Source: an uncultured Sulfitobacter sp. (GTDB taxonomy: Bacteria > Pseudomonadota > Alphaproteobacteria > Rhodobacterales > Rhodobacteraceae). From it: DNA of 64,000 bases. The translations under genes were made by a program, and so were the position numbers. The first letter of the stretch is position 1. Each line of letters opens with the position of its first letter. The notes beneath the pieces are model-generated. The model searched no databases and was not told the DNA's origin. It saw only the letters and a program-made list of their open reading frames with translations. The stretch spans positions 1,178,001 through 1,242,000 of the forward strand of contig CANLOQ010000001.1 in NCBI GenBank assembly GCA_947492925.1. The letters run 5' to 3'. Shown one piece after another: positions 24,562-33,712 of the stretch.

Positions 24562-24804
24562 CTAGGCCGCGCGGGGCAGCACGGCGGCGCAGGGTGTACA
24601 GGCCGACAGGTCGGTGCGTGTGGCATGACGTTTCTTGGCCTGCTGCACCAGTTTGAATGCCGCAGCCTGCACTGGCATCGACATCGGCCCCGGCACCGCA
24701 CAGGGATAGCGATAGCTGCCGTCCGATGTGGTGAGGGTGACAAGCGCTTCAAAGGTATTTGACGCGGGATTGAAGTGGATTGTTTCTGGTGTCTTGATCT
24801 GCAT
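24562..24804 (-). CDS. Small conserved-looking protein, paralogue A
   Basis: An 80-residue protein starting MQIKTPETIHFNPASNTFEA, with GGAGG six bases upstream, which favours 24804 over a longer frame. It is related to the protein at 25073-25387: both read P-x-x-F/V-x-Y/N-x-A-x-x-x-FEA-x-VT, then (Y/T)-x-C-x-(V/I)-x-x-P-(M/I), then a helix with QA and an RH pair. No signal peptide or membrane segment. The C-terminal part has a CTPC pair. It is on the same strand as pyrF, 75 bases upstream. Function unknown. Confidence 0.65.
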   Translation of the reverse strand: MQIKTPETIHFNPASNTFEALVTLTTSDGSYRYPCAVPGPMSMPVQAAAFKLVQQAKKRHATRTDLSACTPCAAVLPRAA

Positions 24805-24916
24805 TTTACGCCTCCGGTGCCTGACCCGTTTGTCGGGTTCTGTGGGCAGGATGCGTGCATCTGGCATTTCGCAAAAGGGGAATTGCCCGCATTTCGCGTC
24901 AGGTTGGAGACAGGTA

Positions 24917-24963
24917 GAAAAAGACCGGACGTGCGCAGCCGCATGTGGCTGGCGACGTCCGGT
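24917..24963 (-). terminator. Intrinsic terminator after paralogue B
   Basis: ACCGGACGT (24924-24932) pairs with ACGTCCGGT (24955-24963), and an inner CAGCC/GGCTG stem lies in the loop. The minus strand continues CTTTTTC. A second, weaker dyad (CCCGGTGTCCGC / GCGGGACACGGG) sits at about 25010-25041. Confidence 0.75.
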
Positions 24964-25072
24964 TCAGGGTCAGAGACGGTGCAGGCAGGCAGCAGTCTCT
25001 GTCAGGCACCCGGTGTCCGCGCATAAGCGGGACACGGGTTCGCCACGCGGCCGGGACGGGCCGCGCGCATTC

Positions 25073-25387
25073 TCAGGCGGCGCTGCGGTCGGGCCGTGTG
25101 ATCAAACCGTCAAGCCAGCGGATTGGGTCAAAGCCCTTGCGCTTGGCCCGCAGGCGCGGATGGGACGCGTCGGTTTCGCTAAAGAGCCCGCCGCGGTGCT
25201 GGTGGCGGCGGATGGCCTGCTTGGCCAGACCGCGCGACACCTCGTCAAAGGACATTGTAATGGGGGCGGCGATATCGCAGGCGTAGGTGCGATTAATGGT
25301 ATTGTCACGGACTGTCACGCTCGCCTCGAACCGCTGTGTTGCGGCGTTGTAGCGGACATCGCTCAACTGGATGGGGCATGTATACAT
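25073..25387 (-). CDS. Small conserved-looking protein, paralogue B
   Basis: A 104-residue protein whose first 65 residues align with paralogue A (shared FEA-x-VTV, Y-x-C-x-I-x-x-P, QAIRRH). It adds a basic tail ending in FDPIRWLDGLITRPDRSAA. No signal or membrane segment. GAGG lies ahead of the ATG. A strong terminator separates it from paralogue A, so the two are transcribed separately despite being tandem. Function unknown; a duplication is the simplest origin. Confidence 0.65.
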   Translation of the reverse strand: MYTCPIQLSDVRYNAATQRFEASVTVRDNTINRTYACDIAAPITMSFDEVSRGLAKQAIRRHQHRGGLFSETDASHPRLRAKRKGFDPIRWLDGLITRPDRSAA

Positions 25388-25652
25388 TTCGAAACCTCAA
25401 ATATTTAGCCTGATTCGTAGATGGCTATCGTTGTTTGAAAATTAAACGCGCTGTGATGCAAAAAAGTTTCAACTAAGCGTGAGGATTGTGGATAAATCTA
25501 AAAAACCATTTAATAACACCGCGTTGAGAAGGTATTTATTTTTGCTTTTGGTGTGGGATTTCGGGGTGTGGCGTGGCTTTTTCCTGATCCTGTGACGGCA
25601 GGCCATGCCAGAGGGATGCACTGTCGCGCGGCAAATTTTGCCGGTTATGTGC
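25388..25652. other. AT-rich gene-free stretch upstream of clpB
   Basis: I find no gene here. The stretch holds the promoter region of paralogue B on the minus strand and an AT-rich block (about 25425-25550). A perfect DnaA-box sequence, TGTGGATAA, is at 25487-25495; single copies occur by chance and I see no cluster. Confidence 0.5.
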
Positions 25653-25683
25653 CTTGAACCTGTCCCCCCGGTTTCCCAAATAT
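25653..25683 (+). promoter_or_regulatory. Heat-shock (RpoH-type) promoter of clpB
   Basis: CTTGAA (25653-25658) and CCCAAATAT (25675-25683) are separated by 16 bases, close to the sigma-32 consensus CTTGAA / CCCCATNT. It lies 76 bases before the clpB start, as expected for a heat-shock chaperone. Confidence 0.6.
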
Positions 25684-25758
25684 CGGATGAGGCCCAAAAA
25701 ATTGCGTGCTGCCAAGCGGGCGCAGAGATGACAGGGCGCTTTGATAAAGGAGAAGACG

Positions 25759-28374
25759 ATGGACTTGAGCAAGTTCACGGAGAGATCGCGCGGATTCATT
25801 CAGGCCGCGCAGACCATCGCGACACGCGAAGATCACCAGAAACTATCCCCCGACCATATTTTGCAGGCGCTGCTGGATGACGAGCAGGGGCTTGCGACCA
25901 ATCTGATCACTGCAAGCGGCGGTGATGCGGGCAAGGTGCGCGATGCGCTTGCCTTGCAACTGGGTAAGATGCCCAAGGTCACCGGTGATGCAGCACAGGT
26001 GTATCTGGACAATGCCACCACCAAGGTGCTGGCGGAGGCCAAGGCGATAGCCAAGAAAGCCGGTGACAGTTTTGTGCCGGTCGAGCGTATTCTGATGGCG
26101 CTGTGCATGATCAGATCCGGTGCAAAGACGGCGCTGGAAGCGGGCAGGGTGTCCGCGCAGGGGCTGAACGGGGCCATCAATGATGTGCGCAAGGGCCGTA
26201 CGGCGGACACGGCAAGCGCCGAGGACGGGTATGAGGCGTTGAAGAAATACAGCACCGACCTGACCGCGCGCGCCGAAGAGGGCCGGATTGACCCCATCAT
26301 CGGGCGTGACGAGGAAATCCGCCGTGCGATGCAGGTGTTGAGCCGCCGGACCAAGAACAACCCCGTTCTGATTGGTGAGCCCGGTGTGGGTAAAACCGCG
26401 ATTGCGGAGGGTCTGGCCCTGCGCATCGTGAACGGTGACGTGCCTGAGAGCCTGCGCAACAAGCGGTTGCTGTCTTTGGACATGGGTGCGCTGATTGCCG
26501 GTGCGAAATACCGTGGTGAGTTCGAAGAGCGTCTGAAGGCGGTTCTGACCGAAGTGACTGAAGCGGCAGGTGAGATTGTCCTGTTCATCGACGAGATGCA
26601 CACGCTGGTTGGTGCCGGTAAGGCGGACGGCGCGATGGATGCGTCGAACCTGCTGAAACCTGCGCTGGCGCGCGGCGAACTGCATTGTGTTGGTGCGACG
26701 ACGCTGGACGAATACCGCAAGCACGTTGAAAAGGATGCGGCGCTTGCGCGGCGGTTCCAGCCTGTGATGGTGCAGGAGCCGACGGTGGAAGATACGGTGA
26801 GTATTCTGCGCGGCATCAAGGAAAAGTACGAGTTGCACCACGGTGTGCGTATCTCCGACAGCGCTTTGGTCGCGGCGGCGACGCTGAGCCACCGGTATAT
26901 TACGGACCGCTTTCTGCCGGACAAGGCCATCGACCTGATGGACGAGGCGGCATCGCGGCTGCGCATGGAAGTGGACAGCAAGCCCGAAGAGCTGGACGCG
27001 CTTGACCGTCAGATCCTGCAATTGCAGATCGAGGAAGAGGCGTTGAAGCTGGAGGATGATCAGGCGTCGAAAGACCGGCTTGAGACCTTGCAAAAGGATC
27101 TGGCCGATCTGCAGGAGAAGTCGTCGGAGATGACGGCGGCCTGGCAGGCGGAGCGGGACAAGCTGGCCGGTGCGCGTGACATCAAGGAAAAGCTGGACCG
27201 TGCGCGGGCCGAATTGGACATGGCAAAGCGTGAAGGCAATCTGGCAAAGGCCGGTGAGCTGTCCTACGGCGTGATCCCGCAGTTGGAAAAGGACCTTGAG
27301 GCCGCAGAGACGCGCGACGAGGGCATGATGGTAGAAGAGGCCGTGCGCCCGGACCAGATCGCATCCGTGGTCGAGCGGTGGACGGGTATTCCGGCGGGCA
27401 AGATGCTGGAAGGCGAGCGTGATAAGCTTTTGCGCATGGAAGAGCAGTTGCACGGTCGTGTGATTGGTCAGAATTCAGCGGTCAAGGCGGTGGCCAATGC
27501 GGTGCGCCGTGCGCGGGCCGGGTTGAACGACGAGAACCGTCCGTTGGGTTCGTTCCTGTTCCTTGGCCCGACCGGCGTGGGCAAGACCGAGCTGACCAAG
27601 GCTGTGGCGGAGTTTTTGTTTGATGACGACAGCGCGATGGTGCGCATTGATATGTCGGAGTTCATGGAGAAACATGCCGTGGCGCGTCTGATCGGTGCCC
27701 CTCCGGGTTATGTCGGGTATGACGAAGGTGGTGTGCTGACCGAAGCGGTGCGGCGGCGTCCGTATCAGGTGGTGTTGTTTGACGAGGTCGAAAAGGCGCA
27801 TCCGGATGTGTTCAACGTGCTGTTGCAGGTGCTGGACGACGGTGTGCTGACCGATGGTCAGGGCCGCACGGTCGATTTCAAGCAGACGCTGATCATCCTG
27901 ACGTCGAACCTTGGTGCGCAGGCGCTGAGCCAGCTGCCCGAAGGCGGTGACATGGCGCAGGCCAAGCGTGATGTCATGGACGCGGTGCGGGCGCACTTCC
28001 GGCCAGAGTTCCTGAACCGTCTGGACGAGACGATCATCTTTGACCGTCTGGCACGGGCAGACATGACCGGGATCGTGGAGATTCAGCTTGCACGGCTGCT
28101 CAAGCGGTTGGCCGGGCGCAAGATTGATCTGGAGCTTGAGGACAGCGCGAAAGTGTGGCTGGCCGACGAAGGCTATGATCCGGTGTTCGGTGCGCGGCCT
28201 TTGAAGCGGGTGATCCAGCGGGCGTTGCAAGACCCGCTGGCGGAAATGCTGCTGGCCGGTGATGTGCGTGACGGTGATCTGATCAAGGTCAGCGCGGGCG
28301 CGGACGGGCTGATCATCGGGGACCGTGTGGCGGCAAGCAATCGGCCCAAACCGGACGACGCGACGGTGCATTAA
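25759..28374 (+). CDS. clpB: ATP-dependent chaperone ClpB
   Basis: An 871-residue Hsp104/ClpB disaggregase, which works with DnaK to rescue aggregated proteins in the cytoplasm. It has the N-domain (1-150), first AAA+ domain with GEPGVGKT (about 202-209), the coiled-coil middle domain (about 400-525, which separates ClpB from ClpA/C), second AAA+ domain with GPTGVGKTE (about 603-611), and a C-terminal domain. The in-frame ATG six codons upstream is rejected because AAAGGAGAA is ideally placed for 25759. A heat-shock promoter lies upstream and a strong terminator downstream. Confidence 0.98.
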   Translation: MDLSKFTERSRGFIQAAQTIATREDHQKLSPDHILQALLDDEQGLATNLITASGGDAGKVRDALALQLGKMPKVTGDAAQVYLDNATTKVLAEAKAIAKKAGDSFVPVERILMALCMIRSGAKTALEAGRVSAQGLNGAINDVRKGRTADTASAEDGYEALKKYSTDLTARAEEGRIDPIIGRDEEIRRAMQVLSRRTKNNPVLIGEPGVGKTAIAEGLALRIVNGDVPESLRNKRLLSLDMGALIAGAKYRGEFEERLKAVLTEVTEAAGEIVLFIDEMHTLVGAGKADGAMDASNLLKPALARGELHCVGATTLDEYRKHVEKDAALARRFQPVMVQEPTVEDTVSILRGIKEKYELHHGVRISDSALVAAATLSHRYITDRFLPDKAIDLMDEAASRLRMEVDSKPEELDALDRQILQLQIEEEALKLEDDQASKDRLETLQKDLADLQEKSSEMTAAWQAERDKLAGARDIKEKLDRARAELDMAKREGNLAKAGELSYGVIPQLEKDLEAAETRDEGMMVEEAVRPDQIASVVERWTGIPAGKMLEGERDKLLRMEEQLHGRVIGQNSAVKAVANAVRRARAGLNDENRPLGSFLFLGPTGVGKTELTKAVAEFLFDDDSAMVRIDMSEFMEKHAVARLIGAPPGYVGYDEGGVLTEAVRRRPYQVVLFDEVEKAHPDVFNVLLQVLDDGVLTDGQGRTVDFKQTLIILTSNLGAQALSQLPEGGDMAQAKRDVMDAVRAHFRPEFLNRLDETIIFDRLARADMTGIVEIQLARLLKRLAGRKIDLELEDSAKVWLADEGYDPVFGARPLKRVIQRALQDPLAEMLLAGDVRDGDLIKVSAGADGLIIGDRVAASNRPKPDDATVH

Positions 28375-28397
28375 CCACGTTGTATATAGTGTAGTGG

Positions 28398-28427
28398 AAG
28401 GCCGGGGTTTGCGCCCCGGCCTTTTTT
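28398..28427 (+). terminator. Intrinsic terminator after clpB
   Basis: GGCCGGGG (28400-28407) pairs with CCCCGGCC (28414-28421) around TTTGCG, followed by TTTTTT. It ends only 18 bases before the next start codon. Confidence 0.92.
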
Positions 28428-28444
28428 CGTATTGCCTGTATGGC

Positions 28445-29104
28445 ATGTGGAAAGCGGAATATGTCCTGTTTGACTGTGATGGTGTGCTGGTGGACAGTGA
28501 AACGCTGACGCAGAATGTTCTGTCGGCGGAATTGGAGCATTATGGGCTGTTGGTGCCGCCTGCCAAGGTGGGGCGCATGTTTCTGGGCGGGACGATGGCC
28601 GGTGTGATGCAGCGCGCCCGCGAGATGGGGGCGGCGCTGCCCGATGGCTGGCTGGACACTATATATGCAACCCTTTTTGCAGAACTGGAGGCGCGGTGTG
28701 ATATGATACCGGGTGTGCCCGCGATGCTGGATGCGCTGGACGCGGCGGGTATCGGCTATGCCACCTGTTCAAACGGGCCGATGGCCAAGATGGAAGTCAC
28801 CTTGGGACGCAATGATCTGTGGGCCCGGTTTGAGGGGCGTGTGTTTTCGGCGCATGATTGTGCGGCATCCAAACCGGCACCGGATGTTTACCTGAAAGGG
28901 GCGGCGTTGGCGGGGGTTGATCCGGCCGGTTGCGCGGTGATCGAGGACAGCCCCACGGGTTTGCGCGCGGGACGGGCGGCGCAAATGCGGTGCTACGGCT
29001 TTGCCGCGCAGACGGATGCGGCAAAGCTGGTGCCACTTGCGGATGTTGTTTTTGACGATATGGCGGATTTGCCCGCGTTGCTGGGTTTGGGAGGGCAGGC
29101 ATGA
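28445..29104 (+). CDS. HAD-family hydrolase (phosphatase/phosphomutase-like)
   Basis: A 219-residue haloacid-dehalogenase-fold protein with nucleophile motif DCDGVLVDSE (about residues 10-19), motif II YATCSNGP near 104-111, the lysine in SKPAPDVY near 142-149 and motif IV VIEDSPTGLRAG near 164-175. The helical cap places it near beta-phosphoglucomutase and phosphoglycolate phosphatase. The substrate is unclear. There is almost no room for a leader: the clpB terminator ends just upstream and no good ribosome site is visible, so it may be expressed from a leaderless or weakly initiated message. It overlaps the next gene by four bases. Confidence 0.87.
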   Translation: MWKAEYVLFDCDGVLVDSETLTQNVLSAELEHYGLLVPPAKVGRMFLGGTMAGVMQRAREMGAALPDGWLDTIYATLFAELEARCDMIPGVPAMLDALDAAGIGYATCSNGPMAKMEVTLGRNDLWARFEGRVFSAHDCAASKPAPDVYLKGAALAGVDPAGCAVIEDSPTGLRAGRAAQMRCYGFAAQTDAAKLVPLADVVFDDMADLPALLGLGGQA

Positions 29105-29595
29105 CAATCCTGAAAACCAAGCGGTTGGTGCTGCGTCCTTTCCGGCTGGAGGATGCGCCAGAGCTGTTCGAGGTGTTTGGCAACAAGGAAGCGATGAAAT
29201 ACTGGAGCACGCTGCCGCATGCGTCCTTGGCTGAGACCGAAGAATTGGTGCGCCGGACGATGCAGGCCGATCCGGCCAGACATGCGGAATTTGTGGTGGA
29301 GTTCGAGGGTCGGGTGATTGGCAAGGCGGGCATCTGGGAAATGCCCGAAGTGGGATACATCCTGCATCCGGCGTATTGGCGACGCGGTTTCGGGCAGGAG
29401 GTTCTGGAGGCTTTGATCCGGTTTGGATTCGAAGAGCGCGGCCTGACTCGGATCACGGCAGATGTGGACCCGGACAATGCCGCCTCTATCGCGATGCTGA
29501 CAAAGCTGGGTTTTCACGAGACAGAACGAAAGGCGCGGACCATCGAGATTGGCGGTGTCTGGTATGACAGTGTTTATTTCGCGCTGGATGCCTGA
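29101..29595 (+). CDS. GNAT-family N-acetyltransferase
   Basis: A 164-residue RimJ/RimL-type acetyltransferase: LVLRPFRLEDAPELFEVF near residues 9-26, EVGYILHPAYWRRGFGQEVL near 82-101 (acetyl-CoA loop) and DVDPDNAASIAMLTKLGF near 120-137. It is coupled to the HAD gene by an ATGA overlap, so the two products are made together and may act on one metabolite. That is inferred from position only. Confidence 0.88.
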   Translation: MTILKTKRLVLRPFRLEDAPELFEVFGNKEAMKYWSTLPHASLAETEELVRRTMQADPARHAEFVVEFEGRVIGKAGIWEMPEVGYILHPAYWRRGFGQEVLEALIRFGFEERGLTRITADVDPDNAASIAMLTKLGFHETERKARTIEIGGVWYDSVYFALDA

Positions 29596-29603
29596 CCCGA
29601 GGG

Positions 29604-29630
29604 TGGCCTGCCAGAGGCTCCGGCAGGCCA
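29604..29630. terminator. Hairpin between convergent GNAT and hydrolase genes
   Basis: TGGCCTGCC (29604-29612) pairs perfectly with GGCAGGCCA (29622-29630). It lies between two convergent stop codons and could end both transcripts, although no long U-run follows on either strand. Confidence 0.45.
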
Positions 29631-29650
29631 GTCGTACAGTTTTGGGAATG

Positions 29651-30715
29651 TCATGACCCGAACGAGGTTTCGAACCGCTGCACGATCCGGTCGACAAGGT
29701 CGCGGTGAATTTCCGCCCTGGCACGGCCACCGGCATCTTCGCACAGGGGGTCAAGTTCGCCTTCGTTAGCAAGGATGGCGGGGCCGCCGGGCTTGCATTC
29801 AGCCAGAAAGCTGAAGTGTGTCGCGTCGGGCACGACGGTATAGCTGGCATCGGGGATCATTTCGGCGGCGGCGCGGGCATAGACGCCAGCGGGGATCAGA
29901 TCTTCATCACCGAGGTTGAGGATATGAACGGGAATGTCGATGGCGCGCAGGCTTGGCTCTGTCAACGTGCTAACGATGCCGGGGTCCACCACCAGTGCCA
30001 TAACAATGCGCGGGTCGCGCAAATCCTGTGCTGCCGGGCTGAGGTCAAGCGCGTGCAGGTCCACACCGAAATGCGCAAGGAAGGCGCAGTCGGACATGCC
30101 GTGATCGGTGTCATCGCAGAAGTGTTGCAGGCGGTCGGGGTCCACCCGCGCGCCAGCCACGGCCAGAGCCGTATAGCCACCCGCCGAAAATCCAAGCGTG
30201 GCGATGCGGGTTGTGTCCATGAATGGATAGCTGTCGGGGTTCTGGGTGATTTCGCTGATGACTGCCGAAATGTCGGCGGGGCGTTCCCAAACGCGCACGG
30301 CGGCCTGTGCGGAGGCGTTGCCGGTGGTGCTGCCGGGATGGTTTGGCAGGACCACGACAAAGCCCGCTTCGGCCAGCCGGGATGCGATCCAGCCGAACTG
30401 GCCCGCGTTGCCGCCCGCGCCGTGGGACATGATGATGACGGGATGCGCGCCTGTGCGGTGCGGGGCATTGCGCCCAGCCGGGGTGCCGTGGAACACGCCG
30501 TTGCCGCCAACGGTCACGGTCTTGCCGCCGGGGGTCGCGGGATACCAGATGTGAAAGTCGATGTCCTGATCCCGGACGGGCGCAAAGGCGGTGGCATGGG
30601 TGATGCCCGCGCCGCCGGTGTAGGCAGGGCGGAAAAGTTCGTATCCGCCCCATCCGGCAAGGCCGATGGCGGCACAAAGGGCAAGGGAGCGGGCGATTGG
30701 TCTGAAGCGTGGCAT
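29651..30715 (-). CDS. Exported alpha/beta hydrolase (dienelactone-hydrolase/PAF-acetylhydrolase-like)
   Basis: A 354-residue serine hydrolase with an N-terminal hydrophobic signal or anchor (about residues 6-26). The oxyanion-region HGAGGN is near 118-123 and the nucleophile elbow is GFSAGG near 192-197; DATHFSF near the C-terminus carries the likely catalytic histidine. Export suggests it acts on an ester or lipid outside the cytoplasm. The longer frame upstream is rejected because the signal starts at 30715. It is divergent from a membrane-bound AraC-type regulator, the likely controller. Confidence 0.8.
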   Translation of the reverse strand: MPRFRPIARSLALCAAIGLAGWGGYELFRPAYTGGAGITHATAFAPVRDQDIDFHIWYPATPGGKTVTVGGNGVFHGTPAGRNAPHRTGAHPVIIMSHGAGGNAGQFGWIASRLAEAGFVVVLPNHPGSTTGNASAQAAVRVWERPADISAVISEITQNPDSYPFMDTTRIATLGFSAGGYTALAVAGARVDPDRLQHFCDDTDHGMSDCAFLAHFGVDLHALDLSPAAQDLRDPRIVMALVVDPGIVSTLTEPSLRAIDIPVHILNLGDEDLIPAGVYARAAAEMIPDASYTVVPDATHFSFLAECKPGGPAILANEGELDPLCEDAGGRARAEIHRDLVDRIVQRFETSFGS

Positions 30716-30849
30716 GGATTGTCTCCGGTTTGGGTTGAACTGCCCCTGTTCTGGCAATTCCCCGTACCGGATGCGTCCCGGAACGCGTTTGAGGTCGCCC
30801 CGGATCGTGATCAAGGATAGGTTCGGATGGTCATTCGCAAGGCCAGACC

Positions 30850-31860
30850 ATGATCTTTGTTCCGATATCGCTTTTTGCCTGTGTGTTTCTGCTGATCGTA
30901 CTGGGCTGGTTTGTCCGCACGCAGGGGCTGGACCAGCGGGCGCATCAGCTTTTTGCGCTGCTGATTGCACTTTATGCGGCGCAGTCGTTCTGGCTGAGCC
31001 TGCGGTGGGGGTATGGTATTGAGGTGGCGGGCACGCTGGCGGCGTTGTCGGCGCCGGTTTTGCCGGTGGTTGCCTATCTTGCCTATGGTGCGCTGAATGC
31101 GCCGCTGAGTGGGCGGCGGCTTTGGCCTTTGGCGGTGATTGTGCTGCACTGGCTGAGCTATGGCCTGTCGCCGGACCTGGCGGATGCGGTGATCCTGCTG
31201 ACGTATTTTGGTTTTGGAACCTTGTTGATCGTGCAGGCGGTGCGTGGGCCGGACCGGCTGGCGCTGTCGCCGCTGGACAACGCGCGGTGGATTGTGATCG
31301 CGATGGGGGTGACCGGGATCATGCTGATCGGGTCGGCGCTGGTGGATGTCTCTATCATCGTCGATTTTTTGCGTAACGAAGGGCGGCACGCGGGGCTGAT
31401 CATCAGTGTGATCCAGACGGGGCTGGTTCTGATCATCGGGTTGAGCGCGGCCTTTGGGCGTATCGCGGAGGCCCCGCAGGCAGAACCGGAAGTGCAGGCA
31501 CCGCTGGCCGAGGATGTTGCAGAGGAGGATGCCGCGATACTGGCGCGGCTGGAGCGGCTGTTTGTGCAGGATCATCTGCACCGGGATGAGGAATTGAGCC
31601 TGCGCAGACTGGCGCGCAAGCTGGGGCTGCCGGACCGGCGGGTGTCAAATGCGATCAACCGGCAGACGGGTTTAAGTGTGTCGCAGTTTGTGAACGAGCA
31701 CCGGATCAAAGATGCCTGCACTCTGCTGATCACCACAGAAGACACGGTGCTGGCGGTGTCGCTGACGGCGGGGTTTGCCAGCAAGTCGAATTTCAACCGT
31801 GAATTCGCGCGGGTGACCGGTGTGTCGCCGTCGGTCTGGCGCGGGCAGAACAGGGCATGA
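30850..31860 (+). CDS. Membrane-anchored AraC-family regulator
   Basis: A 336-residue protein. The N-terminal half (about residues 1-205) has about seven hydrophobic helices, and residues about 235-333 form an AraC DNA-binding domain with two helix-turn-helix units (LSLRRLARKLGLPDRRVSNAIN split over two lines of the fold, and VLAVSLTAGFASKSNFNREF). A one-component sensor embedded in the membrane would read an external or membrane signal and bind DNA directly. It is divergent from the exported hydrolase with a 134-base gap. Confidence 0.85.
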   Translation: MIFVPISLFACVFLLIVLGWFVRTQGLDQRAHQLFALLIALYAAQSFWLSLRWGYGIEVAGTLAALSAPVLPVVAYLAYGALNAPLSGRRLWPLAVIVLHWLSYGLSPDLADAVILLTYFGFGTLLIVQAVRGPDRLALSPLDNARWIVIAMGVTGIMLIGSALVDVSIIVDFLRNEGRHAGLIISVIQTGLVLIIGLSAAFGRIAEAPQAEPEVQAPLAEDVAEEDAAILARLERLFVQDHLHRDEELSLRRLARKLGLPDRRVSNAINRQTGLSVSQFVNEHRIKDACTLLITTEDTVLAVSLTAGFASKSNFNREFARVTGVSPSVWRGQNRA

Positions 31861-31861
31861 A

Positions 31862-31891
31862 AAGACCCGCCGGTTTGCACCGGCGGGCCTT
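31862..31891. terminator. Terminator between AraC-type and fasciclin genes
   Basis: CCCGCCGGT (31866-31874) pairs with ACCGGCGGG (31879-31887) around TTGC. The minus strand then reads TCTTTTC, the plus strand CCTTG, so it works best for the fasciclin gene. Confidence 0.75.
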
Positions 31892-31931
31892 GAAGAATTT
31901 GAACCGGGTGCCGCGTTCAGCGGCGAGGGGT

Positions 31932-32417
31932 TCAGCTTTCTGGCAGGATCACCTTGTCGATGACGTGGATCACGCCGTTGGACGTTTCGATGTCTGCGGT
32001 TGTGACGTTCGCTTCTTCGACCATCACGCCATTGTCCAGATCAATCGTGACGCTGGACCCTTGCACGGTTGTTGCTTCCATGTCGTCCTGAAGGTCAGTC
32101 GACATGACTTTGCCCGGCACGACGTGGTACGTCAGGATCGCGGCAAGCTGGTCCTTGTTCTCGGGCTTCAGCAGATCTTCGACCGTGCCTTCGGGCAGGG
32201 CGGCAAATGCTGCATCCGTTGGGGCGAATACGGTAAACGGACCATCGCCCTTCAGCGTCTCGACCAGACCGGCGGCTTCAGCGGCGGCCAGCAGGGTGCC
32301 GAAATCGCCAGCACCGGCGGCTGTGTCAACGATGTCTTTCTTCATGGAACCTGCGAATGCGGCTGTGCCCATCAGGGCTGCGGCTGCGGTCAGGGCAATT
32401 GCTTTAGTACGGAACAT
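31932..32417 (-). CDS. Secreted fasciclin-domain protein
   Basis: A 161-residue protein with a signal peptide (about residues 1-22, ending AFA) and one fasciclin (FAS1) domain: [47 protein letters not shown] and the C-terminal [13 protein letters not shown] are all recognisable. Such single-domain proteins are exported and may mediate adhesion. AAAAGGAGA before the ATG at 32417 fixes the start. It runs toward the AraC gene and shares its terminator. Confidence 0.92.
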   Translation of the reverse strand: MFRTKAIALTAAAALMGTAAFAGSMKKDIVDTAAGAGDFGTLLAAAEAAGLVETLKGDGPFTVFAPTDAAFAALPEGTVEDLLKPENKDQLAAILTYHVVPGKVMSTDLQDDMEATTVQGSSVTIDLDNGVMVEEANVTTADIETSNGVIHVIDKVILPES

Positions 32418-32784
32418 AGGTGTCTCCTTTTGGAAGTTACGGATGCGTACTGTTGCATCGGAAAGGATACGCGGCTGGTCGCACTCTGGTTCATTCAAAA
32501 ACCGCAGTTTTTTGGCATGGGTCCGGAACGGCGGAAATTTAGGAGGAAACACGCCGAAGTGCGGTAGGTTTTGGCGGTTGCACGCTGAGGTAGTGTGGTC
32601 AAATGTCCCATCGCATTGAAGACGACAGGCACGGCCACACATTGAGCTTTCGCGCCATATGGTCAGGCGCTGTGTGTCAGAGTTCTGACATTCCGGTGTG
32701 CCAAATGTAATGTGCCGTGAATTGGTTTGGTGAGTGGCCAGTGACGACCTACCTAAGAACCAGACCAATCTGGAGATTTGATCA
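32418..32784. other. Gene-free region between fasciclin and msrP
   Basis: This 367-base gap serves as the upstream region for both divergent genes. I find no gene. The only clear structure is the palindrome at 32675-32690. A run of A and T around 32490-32510 is the most AT-rich part. Confidence 0.5.
32675..32690. promoter_or_regulatory. Perfect palindrome upstream of msrP
   Basis: TGTCAGA and TCTGACA flank a two-base centre (TGTCAGAGTTCTGACA), 94 bases before the msrP start. Size and symmetry fit a dimeric regulator site. The regulator is unknown. Confidence 0.45.
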
Positions 32785-33693
32785 ATGGCACACCGCTGGA
32801 CCAATACGCTGACCCTGAATGATGCAACGCCCCGGGACGTTTTCCTGAACCGCCGGCAATTGATCGCGGGTGCGGCGGCGGGCGTGGGCCTTGTGGCGCT
32901 GGCCGGGCAGGCGCGGGCGCAGGATGCCGCGCTTGAGCCAAACTCCTACGAGGATATCACACAATATAACAATTACTATGAGTTCGGCACCGGCAAGACC
33001 GATCCGGCGGCCAATGCCCATACGCTGACCACATCACCGTGGGAGGTGCAGATCGACGGGATGGTCGACAAGCCCGGTGCCTATGCGATGGCCGATATTA
33101 TGGATGCGATGACGATCGAGGAGCGCATCTATCGGTTTCGTTGTGTAGAGGCGTGGTCGATGGTGATTCCGTGGAACGGGTTCGAGCTGGCGGATTTGCT
33201 GGATATGGCCGGTGTGCAGAGCGGCGCAAAATATGTGGCGTTTGAAACGGCGCTGCGCCCGGACGAGATGCCCGGCGTGCGGTTTCCTGTTCTGGACTGG
33301 CCCTATGTTGAGGGTCTGCGGTTGGACGAGGCAATGCATCCGCTGACGATCATGGCGACGGGCATTTACGGCAAGGACATCCCGAACCAGAACGGCGCAC
33401 CCATGCGATTGGTCGTGCCGTGGAAATACGGGTTCAAATCCATCAAGTCGATTGTGCGGATTACACTGACCGATCAGGAGCCGCCGACCAGCTGGAACAA
33501 GGCCAACGCCCGCGAATACGGTTTCTATAGTAATGTGAACCCCGAGGTCAGCCATCCGCGCTGGTCACAGGCGAGCGAACGTGTTGTGGGCGGGGGCCTG
33601 TTTGCCAAGCGGCAGCCGACGCTGATGTTCAATGGATACGAAGAAGAGGTTGCCAGCCTGTATGAAGGTATGGACCTCAAGGCGAACTTCTGA
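32785..33693 (+). CDS. msrP: Protein-methionine-sulfoxide reductase catalytic subunit MsrP
   Basis: A 302-residue periplasmic molybdopterin enzyme that reduces methionine sulfoxide in oxidised envelope proteins. It has a twin-arginine signal (RR at 23-24 followed by a hydrophobic run to QARA), the molybdenum-ligand cysteine C120 in FRCVEAWSM, and [11 protein letters not shown] and [12 protein letters not shown] family segments. It is followed after 19 bases by msrQ, which supplies electrons from the quinone pool. The pair is a repair system for hypochlorous-acid-type damage. Confidence 0.95.
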   Translation: MAHRWTNTLTLNDATPRDVFLNRRQLIAGAAAGVGLVALAGQARAQDAALEPNSYEDITQYNNYYEFGTGKTDPAANAHTLTTSPWEVQIDGMVDKPGAYAMADIMDAMTIEERIYRFRCVEAWSMVIPWNGFELADLLDMAGVQSGAKYVAFETALRPDEMPGVRFPVLDWPYVEGLRLDEAMHPLTIMATGIYGKDIPNQNGAPMRLVVPWKYGFKSIKSIVRITLTDQEPPTSWNKANAREYGFYSNVNPEVSHPRWSQASERVVGGGLFAKRQPTLMFNGYEEEVASLYEGMDLKANF

Positions 33694-33712
33694 GGCGGGT
33701 TAGTATAGAGTG

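Noticed and set aside
24531-24944. Longer overlapping minus-strand frame near paralogue A
   Set aside because: It is in a different frame from the conserved paralogue sequence and has no ribosome site.
25487-25495. A perfect DnaA-box sequence upstream of clpB as a sign of an origin
   Set aside because: It is isolated, with no GANTC or other boxes around it, and lies in the upstream region of clpB and paralogue B.
25843-27453. A 536-codon minus-strand frame opposite clpB
   Set aside because: Shadow of clpB; no family motif.
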